Shown piece by piece: positions 8,713-17,188 of a stretch of DNA of 64,000 nucleotides. The first letter of the stretch is position 1, and every line of letters starts with the position of its first letter. The stretch covers positions 40,464 through 104,463 of the forward strand of contig CABUHY010000006.1 of the NCBI GenBank assembly GCA_902491475.1, in the 5' to 3' direction. The notes under the pieces are model-generated. The model saw only the letters and a program-made list of their open reading frames with translations, did no database searches and was not told where the DNA came from. The stretch is from an uncultured Eubacteriales bacterium. GTDB taxonomy: Bacteria; Bacillota; Clostridia; Oscillospirales; Acutalibacteraceae. Made by a program: the position numbers and the translations under genes.

Positions 8713-9075
8713 ATGGATAAAATCGAAGTTAAGGGCTTAAAGCTCTATGCGTATCACGGGGTCAATCCCGAAGAAAAAATCGACGGTCAGGAGTTCATTC
8801 TCGATATAAAATCATATCTTTCGCTTGATTTGCCGTGTGCGAGCGACAATGTAGACGACACTGTAAGCTATGCGAAAATCATAAAGACCGCAAGGCGTGT
8901 GTTTTTGTCGGAAAAGTTCGATTTGCTCGAAAAAGCGGCGCAGACCGTTGCGGATGCAATACTTGCGGAATTTCCGAAAATCGACACCGTCACGGTTGAA
9001 GTGAAAAAGCCTTTTGCCCCGATAAAGGCTGATTTTGATTATGTTTCGGTTGAAATTATAAGGAGCAGACAATGA
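8713..9075 (+). CDS. folB: dihydroneopterin aldolase
   Basis: FolB cleaves 7,8-dihydroneopterin to 6-hydroxymethyl-dihydropterin and glycolaldehyde. The 120-residue length and the start MDKIEVKGLKLYAYHGV are typical, with the YHGVNPEEK active-site loop and a conserved Lys in the late VEVKKPFAPI segment. It begins two bases after folP ends and its stop overlaps the folK start, so it sits inside the folate operon between the enzymes that use its product. Confidence 0.93.
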   Translation: MDKIEVKGLKLYAYHGVNPEEKIDGQEFILDIKSYLSLDLPCASDNVDDTVSYAKIIKTARRVFLSEKFDLLEKAAQTVADAILAEFPKIDTVTVEVKKPFAPIKADFDYVSVEIIRSRQ

Positions 9076-9542
9076 AAGCGGTACTCGGAATAGGAACAAA
9101 TATCGGCGAAAGGCTCAAAAATATTGAAAATGTCTATTCCTCGCTTGCGCTTTTGCCGAACACGGAAATTTTGAAAAAGTCCTCCGTCTACGAGACCGAG
9201 CCGTGGGGCTATGAGCAGCAGGACAGGTTTCTCAACTGTGCCGTTCTAATAGAAACGGAGCTATCGCCGAACGCTTTGCTCGGTGCGTGCCTCGGGATTG
9301 AGGCGGCTCTCGGCAGGGTGCGTAAATTCAAAAACGGACCGCGTATAATCGATGTGGATATACTGCTTTTGGAGAATACGGAAATTTCAACCAACGAGCT
9401 GACCGTGCCTCACAAATTTATAAGGCAAAGGGATTTCGTGCTCGTACCACTGCACGACCTTTTCCCCGAAAACGAAGCCTTCGGATACACTTTCGGTGAG
9501 GAGTATGACAACACGGACAGGACAAAATTGAGGAAAATTTAA
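9072..9542 (+). CDS. folK: 6-hydroxymethyl-7,8-dihydropterin pyrophosphokinase
   Basis: FolK pyrophosphorylates hydroxymethyl-dihydropterin with ATP, giving the substrate of FolP. The 156-residue protein shows GIGTNIGER at the N-terminus, SSVYETEPWGYEQQDRFLN, and the family signature around GPRIIDVDILLL. It is the last gene of the folate cluster, overlapping folB by four bases, and is followed within eight bases by a terminator hairpin. No folC or folA is present in the window; the later fthC-like gene at 51.4 kb is the other folate gene here. Confidence 0.94.
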   Translation: MKAVLGIGTNIGERLKNIENVYSSLALLPNTEILKKSSVYETEPWGYEQQDRFLNCAVLIETELSPNALLGACLGIEAALGRVRKFKNGPRIIDVDILLLENTEISTNELTVPHKFIRQRDFVLVPLHDLFPENEAFGYTFGEEYDNTDRTKLRKI

Positions 9543-9548
9543 CAAAAT

Positions 9549-9580
9549 CAAATCCCGCTATTTTCATAGCGGGATTTTTA
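9549..9580 (+). terminator. intrinsic terminator after folK
   Basis: The stem AATCCCGCTA / TAGCGGGATT with a 6-base loop is followed by TTTTT. It separates the folate operon from the convergent GH95 gene. Confidence 0.88.
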
Positions 9581-9610
9581 TATGTTTGCATCTTGTTAAT
9601 TTGCTTTATT

Positions 9611-11899
9611 TCAGGTATCGCAATCTCTGTTTGTTATGACCTTGAGGTCCTTGTTATCCGTATGCAGTTCGTATGCCGTAACCTTTCCGTTTTTCCACGA
9701 AAAGTCGATTTTGGCATTGCCCTTGACTCTGAAGCCCTTGACGCTGCCGCTTTTCCACTCTTTCGGCAGGGCAGGGAGCAAATAGACATTCTTGCCGTCC
9801 GACTGTACAAGCATTTCGTTTATTCCGCTTGCCGCACCGAAGTTTCCGTCAATCTGGAACGGGGGATGTGCGTCGAAAAGATTCGGATATGTTCCGCCGC
9901 CGTCTCCGTAATTGAACGCCGACTTTTTCCTTGACCTTACGGGGTTCAACTGCATATTGAGAAGCGTATATGCCTTGTCGGAGTTTTTAAGGCGGGCATG
10001 GAAATTTATCTTCCACGCAAGGCTCCATCCCGTGCCTGCGTCGCCTCTGATTTCAAGAGTCTTTTTGCAGGCGTCGAAAAGCTCGGGCGTGTCGTTCTTG
10101 TTTATAAGGCTGAACGGGTGCAGACCGATAAGGTGCGAAACATGGCGATGGTGCCTGTCGCACTCCTTGTATTCGTCGTCCCATTCAAGAAGCTGCCCCT
10201 GTGAGCCAATCTTAAACGGCTTGATTTTCTCCGTCTGCTCGGCAATCTTTTTCGTGAATTCGTCGCTTATGCCCGTGATTTCACAGGCTTTGAGGTAACT
10301 CTTGAAGCAGTCGAGGACAATCGTGTCCATAATTGCGGAGCTTTTTGCAACCGAAGTCGACTTATCGTTGCACTTAAAGGTGTTTTCAGGCGAGGTTGCG
10401 GGACAAACCGAAAGTTTTTCATTTCCCGTATTTGTTAAAATATCGGAATAAAATTCGCATGCCTTTTTGAGTATCGGCAATGCCGTATTTGAAAGGAATT
10501 CCCTGTCTCCCGTGTATTCGTAATATTCAAAAAGGCTGTGGCAAAGCCAGCCCGAGCCGCCCTGCCAATAACCCCATTGCGTGTCGCCGTAGGTGGGAGC
10601 GGTAAAGCCCCATATGTCGGAGTTGTGGTGAGCGACAAAGCCGCCCGCCTTGTAATAATCCCTTGCGGTTGCCTTGCCCGTTACACTGATAAGCCCGATA
10701 AGGTCAAACAGGGGAGTGATAAGCTCCGGCATATCAAAGCAGAGCGTCGGCCAATAGTTCATTTCGGTGTTGATGTTTATCGTGTAGTTCGAGTTCCAAG
10801 GCGCACGCAGGTTTTCGCTCCATATTCCCTGGAGGTTTGTCGCACGGGAATTTTCCCTCGAGGATGAAATCATAAGATATTTTGCAAAGTTCCAGAAAAG
10901 CTCGTAAAGCTCCGAATCCGACTTGTCGGTTTTGAAGGCATAAAGCCTTTCATTTGTCGGAAGTTCTGAATTTTCGCTCTTTTTATTGAGCGTGAAAGCC
11001 GTTCTAGAATAATACTTTGCATAGTCGGTAATGTGCTCCGTCTTCAAAGCGTTATAGCCCTTTTTTACCGCTGAATTTACGGCGAGAACACAGGCATTTT
11101 TGTATTCGACATCGCTTTTGTAAGGCGGGGTAAGTCCGTCCTTGAAATTGGTCTTTGTGCAGAGGAAAACCGTGGTTTCCGTACTGCCGCTTACCTTGAT
11201 TTTGCTGCCCTCCGCTGCCAGGACGGTTCCGTTTGAAACCACTTTTATAACCGTTCTGAAAGAAATTCCCTGTTCCTCGGGCTTGTCGGAATACGGGAGC
11301 TCGGCACAGGGATATTTTGCCCTTTTTGACCCGGAGTCGCTCGGGCAGATACCGTCAACCGTAACGGTGTCCTTTACCGCAACGGCAGTGCTCCTTAATT
11401 GTGTTTTGAAATTCACCGAAAAATCAATACCCTTTGAAGAGGTTATCCTGTACACAAGAACATCGGCAGGGTTGGATATAAAGGCTTCTTTGGTTATTTT
11501 TGCGCCGTTCTTTTCGTATTCGCAGTCAAGAACCGCCGTTTCAAGGTTCAACTCTCTTTTGTAATTTTTCGCTCCGAAAAGCGAGAATTTATGCTCGATA
11601 TAAAGGTCACCGAGCGGAAGATAAGCCTGCGACCAACAGGTCAAAAAGTTGTCGGTAAGCTCTTTTTGAGCAGATACAAAGTTGCCGCCGAGGACCATAT
11701 CCTGCGCTTTTTTATAGGCTTCGTATGCGCCGTCTTTTTTTATTTCCCTCGGGAAGCCTGTCCAGAGAGTGTCACGGTTTAAGGCGATACGGTCGTTTTT
11801 ATCCGAGCAGAAAAACATACCGCCCAAAAATCCGTTGCCCATCGGGATTGCGTCCGTCCAGTATTTTGCGGGGGAGTTATACCATACAATATTATTCAT
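9611..11899 (-). CDS. glycoside hydrolase family 95 (alpha-L-fucosidase-type)
   Basis: This 762-residue enzyme is a GH95 member; characterised relatives are inverting alpha-1,2-L-fucosidases, with some alpha-galactosidases. The N-terminal WYNSPAKYWTDAIPMGNG is the family hallmark. Candidate catalytic residues, by family pattern, are the two Asn of ININTEMNYWP, the Glu of SPENTFK and the Asp of FQIDGNFG. There is no signal peptide, so it should act inside the cell on imported oligosaccharides. No sugar transporter or other hydrolase lies beside it. A GAGGTG precedes the ATG. The MATE gene upstream on the same strand ends 57 bases before it. Confidence 0.88.
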   Translation of the reverse strand: MNNIVWYNSPAKYWTDAIPMGNGFLGGMFFCSDKNDRIALNRDTLWTGFPREIKKDGAYEAYKKAQDMVLGGNFVSAQKELTDNFLTCWSQAYLPLGDLYIEHKFSLFGAKNYKRELNLETAVLDCEYEKNGAKITKEAFISNPADVLVYRITSSKGIDFSVNFKTQLRSTAVAVKDTVTVDGICPSDSGSKRAKYPCAELPYSDKPEEQGISFRTVIKVVSNGTVLAAEGSKIKVSGSTETTVFLCTKTNFKDGLTPPYKSDVEYKNACVLAVNSAVKKGYNALKTEHITDYAKYYSRTAFTLNKKSENSELPTNERLYAFKTDKSDSELYELFWNFAKYLMISSSRENSRATNLQGIWSENLRAPWNSNYTININTEMNYWPTLCFDMPELITPLFDLIGLISVTGKATARDYYKAGGFVAHHNSDIWGFTAPTYGDTQWGYWQGGSGWLCHSLFEYYEYTGDREFLSNTALPILKKACEFYSDILTNTGNEKLSVCPATSPENTFKCNDKSTSVAKSSAIMDTIVLDCFKSYLKACEITGISDEFTKKIAEQTEKIKPFKIGSQGQLLEWDDEYKECDRHHRHVSHLIGLHPFSLINKNDTPELFDACKKTLEIRGDAGTGWSLAWKINFHARLKNSDKAYTLLNMQLNPVRSRKKSAFNYGDGGGTYPNLFDAHPPFQIDGNFGAASGINEMLVQSDGKNVYLLPALPKEWKSGSVKGFRVKGNAKIDFSWKNGKVTAYELHTDNKDLKVITNRDCDT

Positions 11900-11955
11900 G
11901 TCGCACCTCGTTGCTTTAATGAATTTATTATATAATATCCGCCCGAAAAGGTCAA

Positions 11956-13293
11956 TTAAACCTTTGCTTTATCGGGCAAAAGAACGGTGTATTTTTTCAT
12001 TGCCGCCAAGGCATAAACCGCAACAATCAGTTCGGTTATCGGCATCGCAAACCAAATAGATGTCGGGTTGAGAATTAACGGCAAAACCAAAATCAGAACT
12101 CCGCTTATTACAAGTCCTCTTGCGACGGATACGACAAAGGACACTTTCGGCTTCATAATAGCCTGGAAATAATAGGTTGAGAAAATGTTGAACGGCAGCA
12201 GTAAAAACGAGATTGCATAAGCTCTGATAATGCTCGGTGCCATTTCGAGTATCTCTTCGGTCGGGGTCATAAAAATGTGTATATAGAGGTTTGGCACGGC
12301 AACACTCAACGCAGTCCAGACAATGCCGAAGAAAGCGCAGGAATAAAGCGCAAGGCGAAAAGTTTCCTTTATTCTCTTTCCGTTCTCCGCACCGTAATTT
12401 GTCGAAATAATAGGCTGTGCCGCCTGACCCACGCTGTAAGCGCAGCATTGAACAAAGGTGCTGATGTTTATTATGGGTCCGTAAATCGCAAGGGCGTTTG
12501 CGCCGAGATACTTCATAATCTGACGGTTAAACAGAATTGTGAGTATGCCCATAGCGACATCGATGAAAAATGTCGAAAAGCCCGTTATGCATATCCTCTT
12601 CAATTTATATCCGAGATGATGCGGTTTTACAAGCCGTAAGGTGTTCTTCTTTGAGAAGAAGTGAGTCATCATAATTATAAACGATACGGCACTGCCGACA
12701 GCCGTTGCAAGTCCTGCGCCGAAAACGCCCATATCACACGCAAACACAAAGAACCAATCGCCGAAAACATTGAAAATACCGCCCGAAAGAACGCTGATTG
12801 TGGCAAGGGCAGGGGCGCTGTCGTTTCGCAAAAATGCGGCGAGCATCTGATTGAACAGAAATAACGGGAGCACGACCTTGACGGGCTTGAGATACTCCTG
12901 CGCCAAGGGCAGCAATGTGTCGTCCGCACCGAAAAATCGAAGCAGGGGAGCTTCAAACGCTATAAGCCCTATCCAAGCGATAACGGCAAGAGCCACCGAG
13001 CCTATGACCGCCGAAGTGAAATATCGGTTTTCGCCTGCGTCTTTGTTATCGGTGCTTCCCCGTCGGGTGCTGAAAATAACGCTACCGCCGATACCAGTCA
13101 GCAAACCGAGACTGTATATGATATTCCACACGGGCGCCACAACAGCCAGCGCCGCCGTGCCGTCGGGGCCCTGATATTTTCCGACCATAGCCATATCGAC
13201 CATACCGTAAATGCTCGATATTAAGGCACTGGCGAAAGCCGCCGATAAATATTTGAAATAAAGAGGTTTAATTTTACTTTTTAACAAATCCAT
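11956..13293 (-). CDS. MATE family efflux transporter, MepA-like
   Basis: This 445-residue integral membrane protein has about twelve hydrophobic helices and begins with the MATE pattern: YLSAAFASALISSIYGMVD, then MVGKYQGPDG. Later IGQ-type sequence (YSVGQAAQPIISTNYGA) and FNIFSTYYFQAIM match the MepA subgroup. MATE proteins export cationic compounds using a sodium or proton gradient; the substrate here is not evident. The ATG at 13293 has GGAG upstream and is preferred to a longer frame from 13332, which would begin inside the leader terminator. Expression is probably set by the leader at 13313-13402. Confidence 0.9.
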   Translation of the reverse strand: MDLLKSKIKPLYFKYLSAAFASALISSIYGMVDMAMVGKYQGPDGTAALAVVAPVWNIIYSLGLLTGIGGSVIFSTRRGSTDNKDAGENRYFTSAVIGSVALAVIAWIGLIAFEAPLLRFFGADDTLLPLAQEYLKPVKVVLPLFLFNQMLAAFLRNDSAPALATISVLSGGIFNVFGDWFFVFACDMGVFGAGLATAVGSAVSFIIMMTHFFSKKNTLRLVKPHHLGYKLKRICITGFSTFFIDVAMGILTILFNRQIMKYLGANALAIYGPIINISTFVQCCAYSVGQAAQPIISTNYGAENGKRIKETFRLALYSCAFFGIVWTALSVAVPNLYIHIFMTPTEEILEMAPSIIRAYAISFLLLPFNIFSTYYFQAIMKPKVSFVVSVARGLVISGVLILVLPLILNPTSIWFAMPITELIVAVYALAAMKKYTVLLPDKAKV

Positions 13294-13312
13294 ATCTTTT
13301 CTCCTTATATGC

Positions 13313-13367
13313 AAAATAAAAAAGCCGGACAAGAAACAGACATTTCAGTCTGCGCCTTATCCGGCTT
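13313..13367 (-). terminator. leader terminator upstream of the MATE gene
   Basis: On the minus strand a 12-bp stem (AAGCCGGATAAG with CTTGTCCGGCTT, one G-U pair) encloses a second hairpin (CAGAC / GTCTG) and ends in a T-rich run. It lies between the promoter at 13409-13437 and the MATE start codon, so it would stop transcription before the gene unless it is disrupted. Confidence 0.85.
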
Positions 13368-13402
13368 GTTGTTTCTGTGAGCAACTTGCCCTCCGTGCGA
13401 AT
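13313..13402 (-). promoter_or_regulatory. riboswitch-like attenuator leader of the MATE gene (possible guanidine-IV/mepA class)
   Basis: The leader RNA starts near 13402. It can form an upstream hairpin (13363-13390: GGC-AA-GTTG paired with CAAC-AA-GCC) whose 3' arm shares the GCC of the terminator's 5' arm. The two folds therefore exclude each other, as in an antitermination switch. The setting, a MepA-like MATE exporter in a clostridial genome, is that of the guanidine-IV (mepA-motif) riboswitch. I could not compare it with the covariance model, so the ligand class is an inference. Confidence 0.55.
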
Positions 13403-13408
13403 GCGACT

Positions 13409-13437
13409 ATATTATCACGCAAAAATAAAAATGTCAA
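13409..13437 (-). promoter_or_regulatory. sigma-A promoter of the MATE leader
   Basis: On the minus strand TTGACA (13437-13432), a 17-base spacer and TAATAT (13414-13409) form a near-consensus promoter about 115 bases before the MATE start codon. Confidence 0.85.
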
Positions 13438-13506
13438 GCGTGTATTGTATTCGGCGACAAAATATGATATATTTATTTAGTTATTTTATTGATTGGGGAT
13501 ATTTGT

Positions 13507-14385
13507 TTGCAATATGTAATAATGGACCTCGAATGGAACACGGCATACTGTAAGAAATACGGCTGCTTTTTTAACGAAATAATCGAAATCGGCGCAGTAA
13601 AGCTCGACAAAAATTTTAATGTTACGGACTCCGCCTCCGTTATCGTAAAGCCGCAGATAGGCAAAAAGCTGCGCGGCAGGGTTAAGGATTTGACCCATAT
13701 CACAAACGAGGATATTTCCTCGGGTATTGTATTTGAAGAGGCGGTCAAAAAGTTTTCGGATTGGCTCGGCGACGAGGAGAATATCTTCCTTACCTGGGGC
13801 GACGGGGATATAAGAGTTTTTTCAAAGAACTATGAGTATTTTTTCAATATCGACGCCCTGCCGTTTATCGACAACTACGCCGACGCTCAAAAATACTGCC
13901 AGTCGTTTATCGATGCCCCGAGCGGACAGCAGATAGGTCTTTCGGCGGCGTGCGAAAAGCTCGGAATAGACCCCGAGGAGTTTTCGCATCACCGTGCACT
14001 TGATGACAGCCTTATGACGGCTGAGTGCATTAAAAAGGTTTACGACAGGGAAAAGCTACAAAAGTACATAAGAAAATGCGACAGTTCGTTTTATAAGAGA
14101 CTTTCGTTCAAGCCGTATATTATCAAGGACATAAACGACCCGGGCGTGGACAAGTCAAAGTTCAAATGCGTTTGCGACACCTGCGGCGGTAAGGTCATAA
14201 AAAAGAAAAAATGGAGTTTTGTCAACAATTCTTTCAGAGCGGAGTTTTATTGCCCGAATTGTGACAAGAATTTCAGAGTGTGCGTGAGGTTCAAACGGTA
14301 TTTTGACAGGGTGGACGCAAAAAAGACCTTTTCGGACATAACGCCGAAAGAAAGGCACAGAAATAAACCGAAAGAACAGAATTGA
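13507..14385 (+). CDS. DnaQ-like 3'-5' exonuclease with C-terminal zinc ribbon
   Basis: This 292-residue protein begins with LQYVIMDLEWN, the ExoI motif (DxE) of DnaQ-fold exonucleases, followed by EIIEIGAVKL. The ExoII-like WGDGDIRVF and the ExoIII motif SHHRALDDSLMTA complete the active site, so it is probably an active DEDDh nuclease on DNA or RNA. The last 80 residues hold a zinc ribbon (CVCDTCGG and YCPNCD) that could bind nucleic acid. The TTG at 13507 is chosen because GGGGA lies 7 bases upstream and the frame then starts right at the nuclease fold. Confidence 0.82.
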   Translation: MQYVIMDLEWNTAYCKKYGCFFNEIIEIGAVKLDKNFNVTDSASVIVKPQIGKKLRGRVKDLTHITNEDISSGIVFEEAVKKFSDWLGDEENIFLTWGDGDIRVFSKNYEYFFNIDALPFIDNYADAQKYCQSFIDAPSGQQIGLSAACEKLGIDPEEFSHHRALDDSLMTAECIKKVYDREKLQKYIRKCDSSFYKRLSFKPYIIKDINDPGVDKSKFKCVCDTCGGKVIKKKKWSFVNNSFRAEFYCPNCDKNFRVCVRFKRYFDRVDAKKTFSDITPKERHRNKPKEQN

Positions 14386-14433
14386 ATTTAACGATGTAAA
14401 TTTCAATCCGTGCAGAACCAAGCCTTCCTCTGA

Positions 14434-14551
14434 CGGGCAGCATATGCGACCGCCGCCGGTGGCGGATAAAGGGAGCATCTGTTGGCGTAGCGGTCGATTT
14501 TGTGCGGTGCTCCAAGCCGCATTTACAAAATCGGGCACCGCAATAGGGCAA
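14434..14551 (+). repeat. 118-bp dispersed repeat, copy 1
   Basis: This is one of three copies, each exactly 118 bp. It starts CGGGCAGCATATGCG and ends CAATAGGGCAA. It contains a CCGCC-GGT-GGCGG hairpin and a longer one, CGATTTTGT-GCGGT ... GCCGC ... ACAAAATCG. Together with its flanks it matches copy 3 over 210 bp with about a dozen differences. Confidence 0.9.
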
Positions 14552-15020
14552 TAGGTGGCACGCCGCAGGCGTGACGGAAGGAGAGAGGCAATAAATATCA
14601 AATTTTCGTTATCTCTCCCTCAGTCATTTTTTTCTGAAAAAATGACTGAGGGATTATTATAAAAACATATAAAAACAATCTTACAATCCCTCCGTTTCGC
14701 TTCGCTCAACACCTCCCTTTACACAAGGGAGGCTTAGTTCTGCGTGCATTTCCATTTTATGTGTACCCGTAGGGACAACCCTTGCGGCTGTCCGTCAATA
14801 TGACTTGTATGAAATTTCTTTAGGACAGGGGCAAGCCCTGTCCCTACGGTAATATTCTAATCCGTGCGAAGCACCCACACCTCTTCACTATTCACTTTTC
14901 ACTCTTATCTCGCCCGTAAGGGAACTGTCAACGGCGGGAGCAAGCCCCCCGCCCTACATGATAGCGTAAATATGTAATTTCAGATATATTTTTATATCAA
15001 CATTGAGTAATCTTGACATA

Positions 15021-15056
15021 CAAAAAGAGCGGAGTTTCAATACTCCGCTCTTTTTG
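15021..15056 (-). terminator. bidirectional terminator after the zinc-ribbon gene
   Basis: A 15-bp stem (CAAAAAGAGCGGAGT and its complement) with a 6-base loop lies just beyond the stop of the minus-strand gene. The arms give T tracts in both directions. Confidence 0.88.
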
Positions 15057-15064
15057 TTAGTATG

Positions 15065-15865
15065 TTAATTAGTATATATTTCCATAGCATTATATGCGTT
15101 CAAGAAATCCGAATCAGCCTCATTGAAAGTTGAGGTGTATGATGTTAAAGAGCCTGTCGGGTTTGTCGCACAGTTTGTTATATCTAAGTACGCATCATAT
15201 AAATCTTTAACGGCTGAATAAGCTTCGGAGTATTCCTCGGGTGGATTTGCCAACGACTTCATTAAAGAATTTACCAAATCATTATTGGTTTTGATTTCGC
15301 TGATTTGACTTGTGAAAGTACTGTCGGCAAACAGCGCACTTAATGAGTCGTTAAAATCATCGTTAAAACCATAGCCTGAACTTTTTGTGTATTTATCCGT
15401 TGTCGAATCTGACTTTTCCCAAATGGTATTATACCATACATTGTGTATCAGATTACCGGCTTTTTCCGCACTTACAGCACCGTTGAGCATTGTTGCTGTG
15501 ACAAGTGAAAGATTGGTTTGGTATTCTTTAAGCTTCTTTTGCTTTGAATAGTATGAAGAAAAAACAGCTCCTGCTATTATCAAAACAACCAGTATAAGTG
15601 CTGTGATGATTATTGATTTTTTCTTATTCTTCTTGGGTTTTTCTTGATTTATACCAATTGTTTCTGTTTTAGGTTGAGCCTCCGTAATTTCTGTCGGGCA
15701 ACCGCAGTTAGGACAAAATTTATCTTCCGGTGAAAGAGCCGCTTTGCATTCCCTGCATATTAAGGGAGATGTAGGGCTGCTTCCTAATTCATATCCGCAA
15801 GCAGGACAGGTTGCCGCTTTATCGGAAATCTCTTTATTGCAATTTGGACAAGATACTAATGACAT
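15065..15865 (-). CDS. zinc-ribbon membrane protein of unknown function
   Basis: This 266-residue protein has two N-terminal zinc ribbons (C6-x2-C9 with C20-x2-C23; C37-x2-C40 with C51-x2-C54). A Lys-rich linker follows, then a single membrane helix (about residues 84-106, IIITALILVVLIIAGAVF) and a soluble C-terminal half of about 155 residues without a recognised fold. The ribbons should be cytoplasmic and the C-terminal half outside. The gene stands alone with its own terminator. Proteins of this plan are common in Firmicutes, but the function is unknown. Confidence 0.75.
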   Translation of the reverse strand: MSLVSCPNCNKEISDKAATCPACGYELGSSPTSPLICRECKAALSPEDKFCPNCGCPTEITEAQPKTETIGINQEKPKKNKKKSIIITALILVVLIIAGAVFSSYYSKQKKLKEYQTNLSLVTATMLNGAVSAEKAGNLIHNVWYNTIWEKSDSTTDKYTKSSGYGFNDDFNDSLSALFADSTFTSQISEIKTNNDLVNSLMKSLANPPEEYSEAYSAVKDLYDAYLDITNCATNPTGSLTSYTSTFNEADSDFLNAYNAMEIYTN

Positions 15866-15949
15866 AACTATTCCTCCTCGTTTTAACTACCCACAACATA
15901 ATTATATCATTATTTTAGCTTTTTGCAATAATTATTTAATTTCACAAAA

Positions 15950-15989
15950 GAAACAGCCGCCGAGAGATTTGATTTTGCTCGGCGACTGT
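15950..15989 (-). terminator. terminator after serA
   Basis: On the minus strand the imperfect stem ACAGTCGCCGAG / CTCGGCGGCTGT is followed by TTCTTTT, 22 bases past the serA stop. Confidence 0.75.
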
Positions 15990-16010
15990 TATTATTGTGT
16001 ATGATTTTTA

Positions 16011-17174
16011 TTACTTAATAACCCTGACTCTGATAATATTATCAAGGGCCTTGATAGCCTCTATGGCGTCGTCGGAAACATCCGTGTCCGTGTCAAGCAT
16101 TGTGTAGGCAAATTCGCCTCTTGACTTGTTTACCATATTGTCAATGTTGATGTTTTCGTTGGCAACCGCAGCAGAGATATTGCTGATAACATTCGGAACA
16201 TTCTTGTGGAGAATTGTAATCCTTGTCTTACCGCTTCTCGGAACAGATACGCTCGGATAGTTTACCGAATGCGTGATGTTGCCGTTTTCAAGATAATCGA
16301 CAATTTCGTTTACAGCCATAACCGCACAGTTATCCTCCGATTCGGGAGTTGATGCGCCGAGGTGGGGGAGAACTATTACGCCGTTTGCGTCAAGGAGCGC
16401 AGGATTGCCGAAGTCCGTTACATATGCCGCAACCTTGCCGTCTGAAAGTGCTTTTATAATGTCGTTTGTCTCGACAAGTTCGCCGCGCGCAAAGTTGAGA
16501 ATTCTGACATTGTCCTTCATCTTCGCAATGCTTATTGTATTGATAACGCCTCTTGTGGCGTCGGTAAGCGGAACATGGAGCGTGATATAGTCACAGGAAG
16601 AGAAAATGTCGTCAAGGTTTGTAACATGCTTTACGCTTCTTGAAAGGTTCCATGCTGCGTCAACCGAAAGGTAGGGGTCGTAGCCGTAAACCTCCATACC
16701 GAGAGCCTGCGCCGCATTTGCAACGAGCACGCCGATTGCGCCGAGTCCGATTACACCGAGCTTTTTGCCCTTGATTTCGGGACCTGCAAATGCCGATTTG
16801 CCCTTTTCAACGCTCTTTGAGAAGTTTTCATCGTCTTTAAGCGTTGCCTTTACCCATTCGATTGCGGGAACAATCTTTCTTGACGAGAGCAAAAGACCGC
16901 ATAGCACAAGCTCTTTTACGGCGTTTGCGTTTGCGCCGGGAGTGTTGAAAACAACGATACCTTTTTTTGCACATTCCTCAATCGGAATGTTGTTTACGCC
17001 TGCACCCGCTCTTGCAACGGCGAGTGTTTCAGGCGCAAATTCCGTCTCGTGCATTGAAGCGGAGCGGACAAGTATTGCATCGGGATTTTTTATATCGTCC
17101 GAGCACTTATAATCGGAAGTGAAGTTTTTGATACCCGTTTCCGAAATTTTGTTAAGAGTTAAAACATTATACAT
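16011..17174 (-). CDS. serA: D-3-phosphoglycerate dehydrogenase
   Basis: SerA oxidises 3-phosphoglycerate to 3-phosphohydroxypyruvate with NAD, the first step of serine synthesis. The Rossmann motif GLGAIGVLVANAAQALG, the ARGELVE loop and the His of LPHLGASTPES are present. The 387-residue length and the last ~80 residues (TRITILHKNVPNVISNI...) show the short form with one C-terminal ACT domain, which suggests serine or another amino acid may regulate it. It lies 14 bases after serC on the same strand, so the two share a transcript. Confidence 0.95.
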   Translation of the reverse strand: MYNVLTLNKISETGIKNFTSDYKCSDDIKNPDAILVRSASMHETEFAPETLAVARAGAGVNNIPIEECAKKGIVVFNTPGANANAVKELVLCGLLLSSRKIVPAIEWVKATLKDDENFSKSVEKGKSAFAGPEIKGKKLGVIGLGAIGVLVANAAQALGMEVYGYDPYLSVDAAWNLSRSVKHVTNLDDIFSSCDYITLHVPLTDATRGVINTISIAKMKDNVRILNFARGELVETNDIIKALSDGKVAAYVTDFGNPALLDANGVIVLPHLGASTPESEDNCAVMAVNEIVDYLENGNITHSVNYPSVSVPRSGKTRITILHKNVPNVISNISAAVANENINIDNMVNKSRGEFAYTMLDTDTDVSDDAIEAIKALDNIIRVRVIK

Positions 17175-17188
17175 TTCAATTACCTCTG

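Larger units (their letters stand above)
14386..15064 (+). repeat. gene-free region with repeats and palindromes (cluster A)
   Basis: This stretch between two convergent genes holds no credible gene. It has one copy of the 118-bp repeat (14434-14551) with its flanks (14414-14624), then a 28-base palindrome, CAGTCATTTTTT/AAAAAATGACTG (14621-14648). After it come short palindromes: 14712-14732 (CCTCCCTT/AAGGGAGG), 14769-14793 and 14823-14847 (GTAGGGACA and GGACAGGGGC types), and 14932-14956 (GGCGGGAGCAAGCCCCCC type). Related units recur in the other three gene-free regions. Confidence 0.85.

Noticed and set aside
14386..15064. CRISPR array
   Set aside because: The repeats are few, palindromic and not regularly spaced, with no unique spacers of equal length and no cas genes. 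The same applies to the other repeat clusters.
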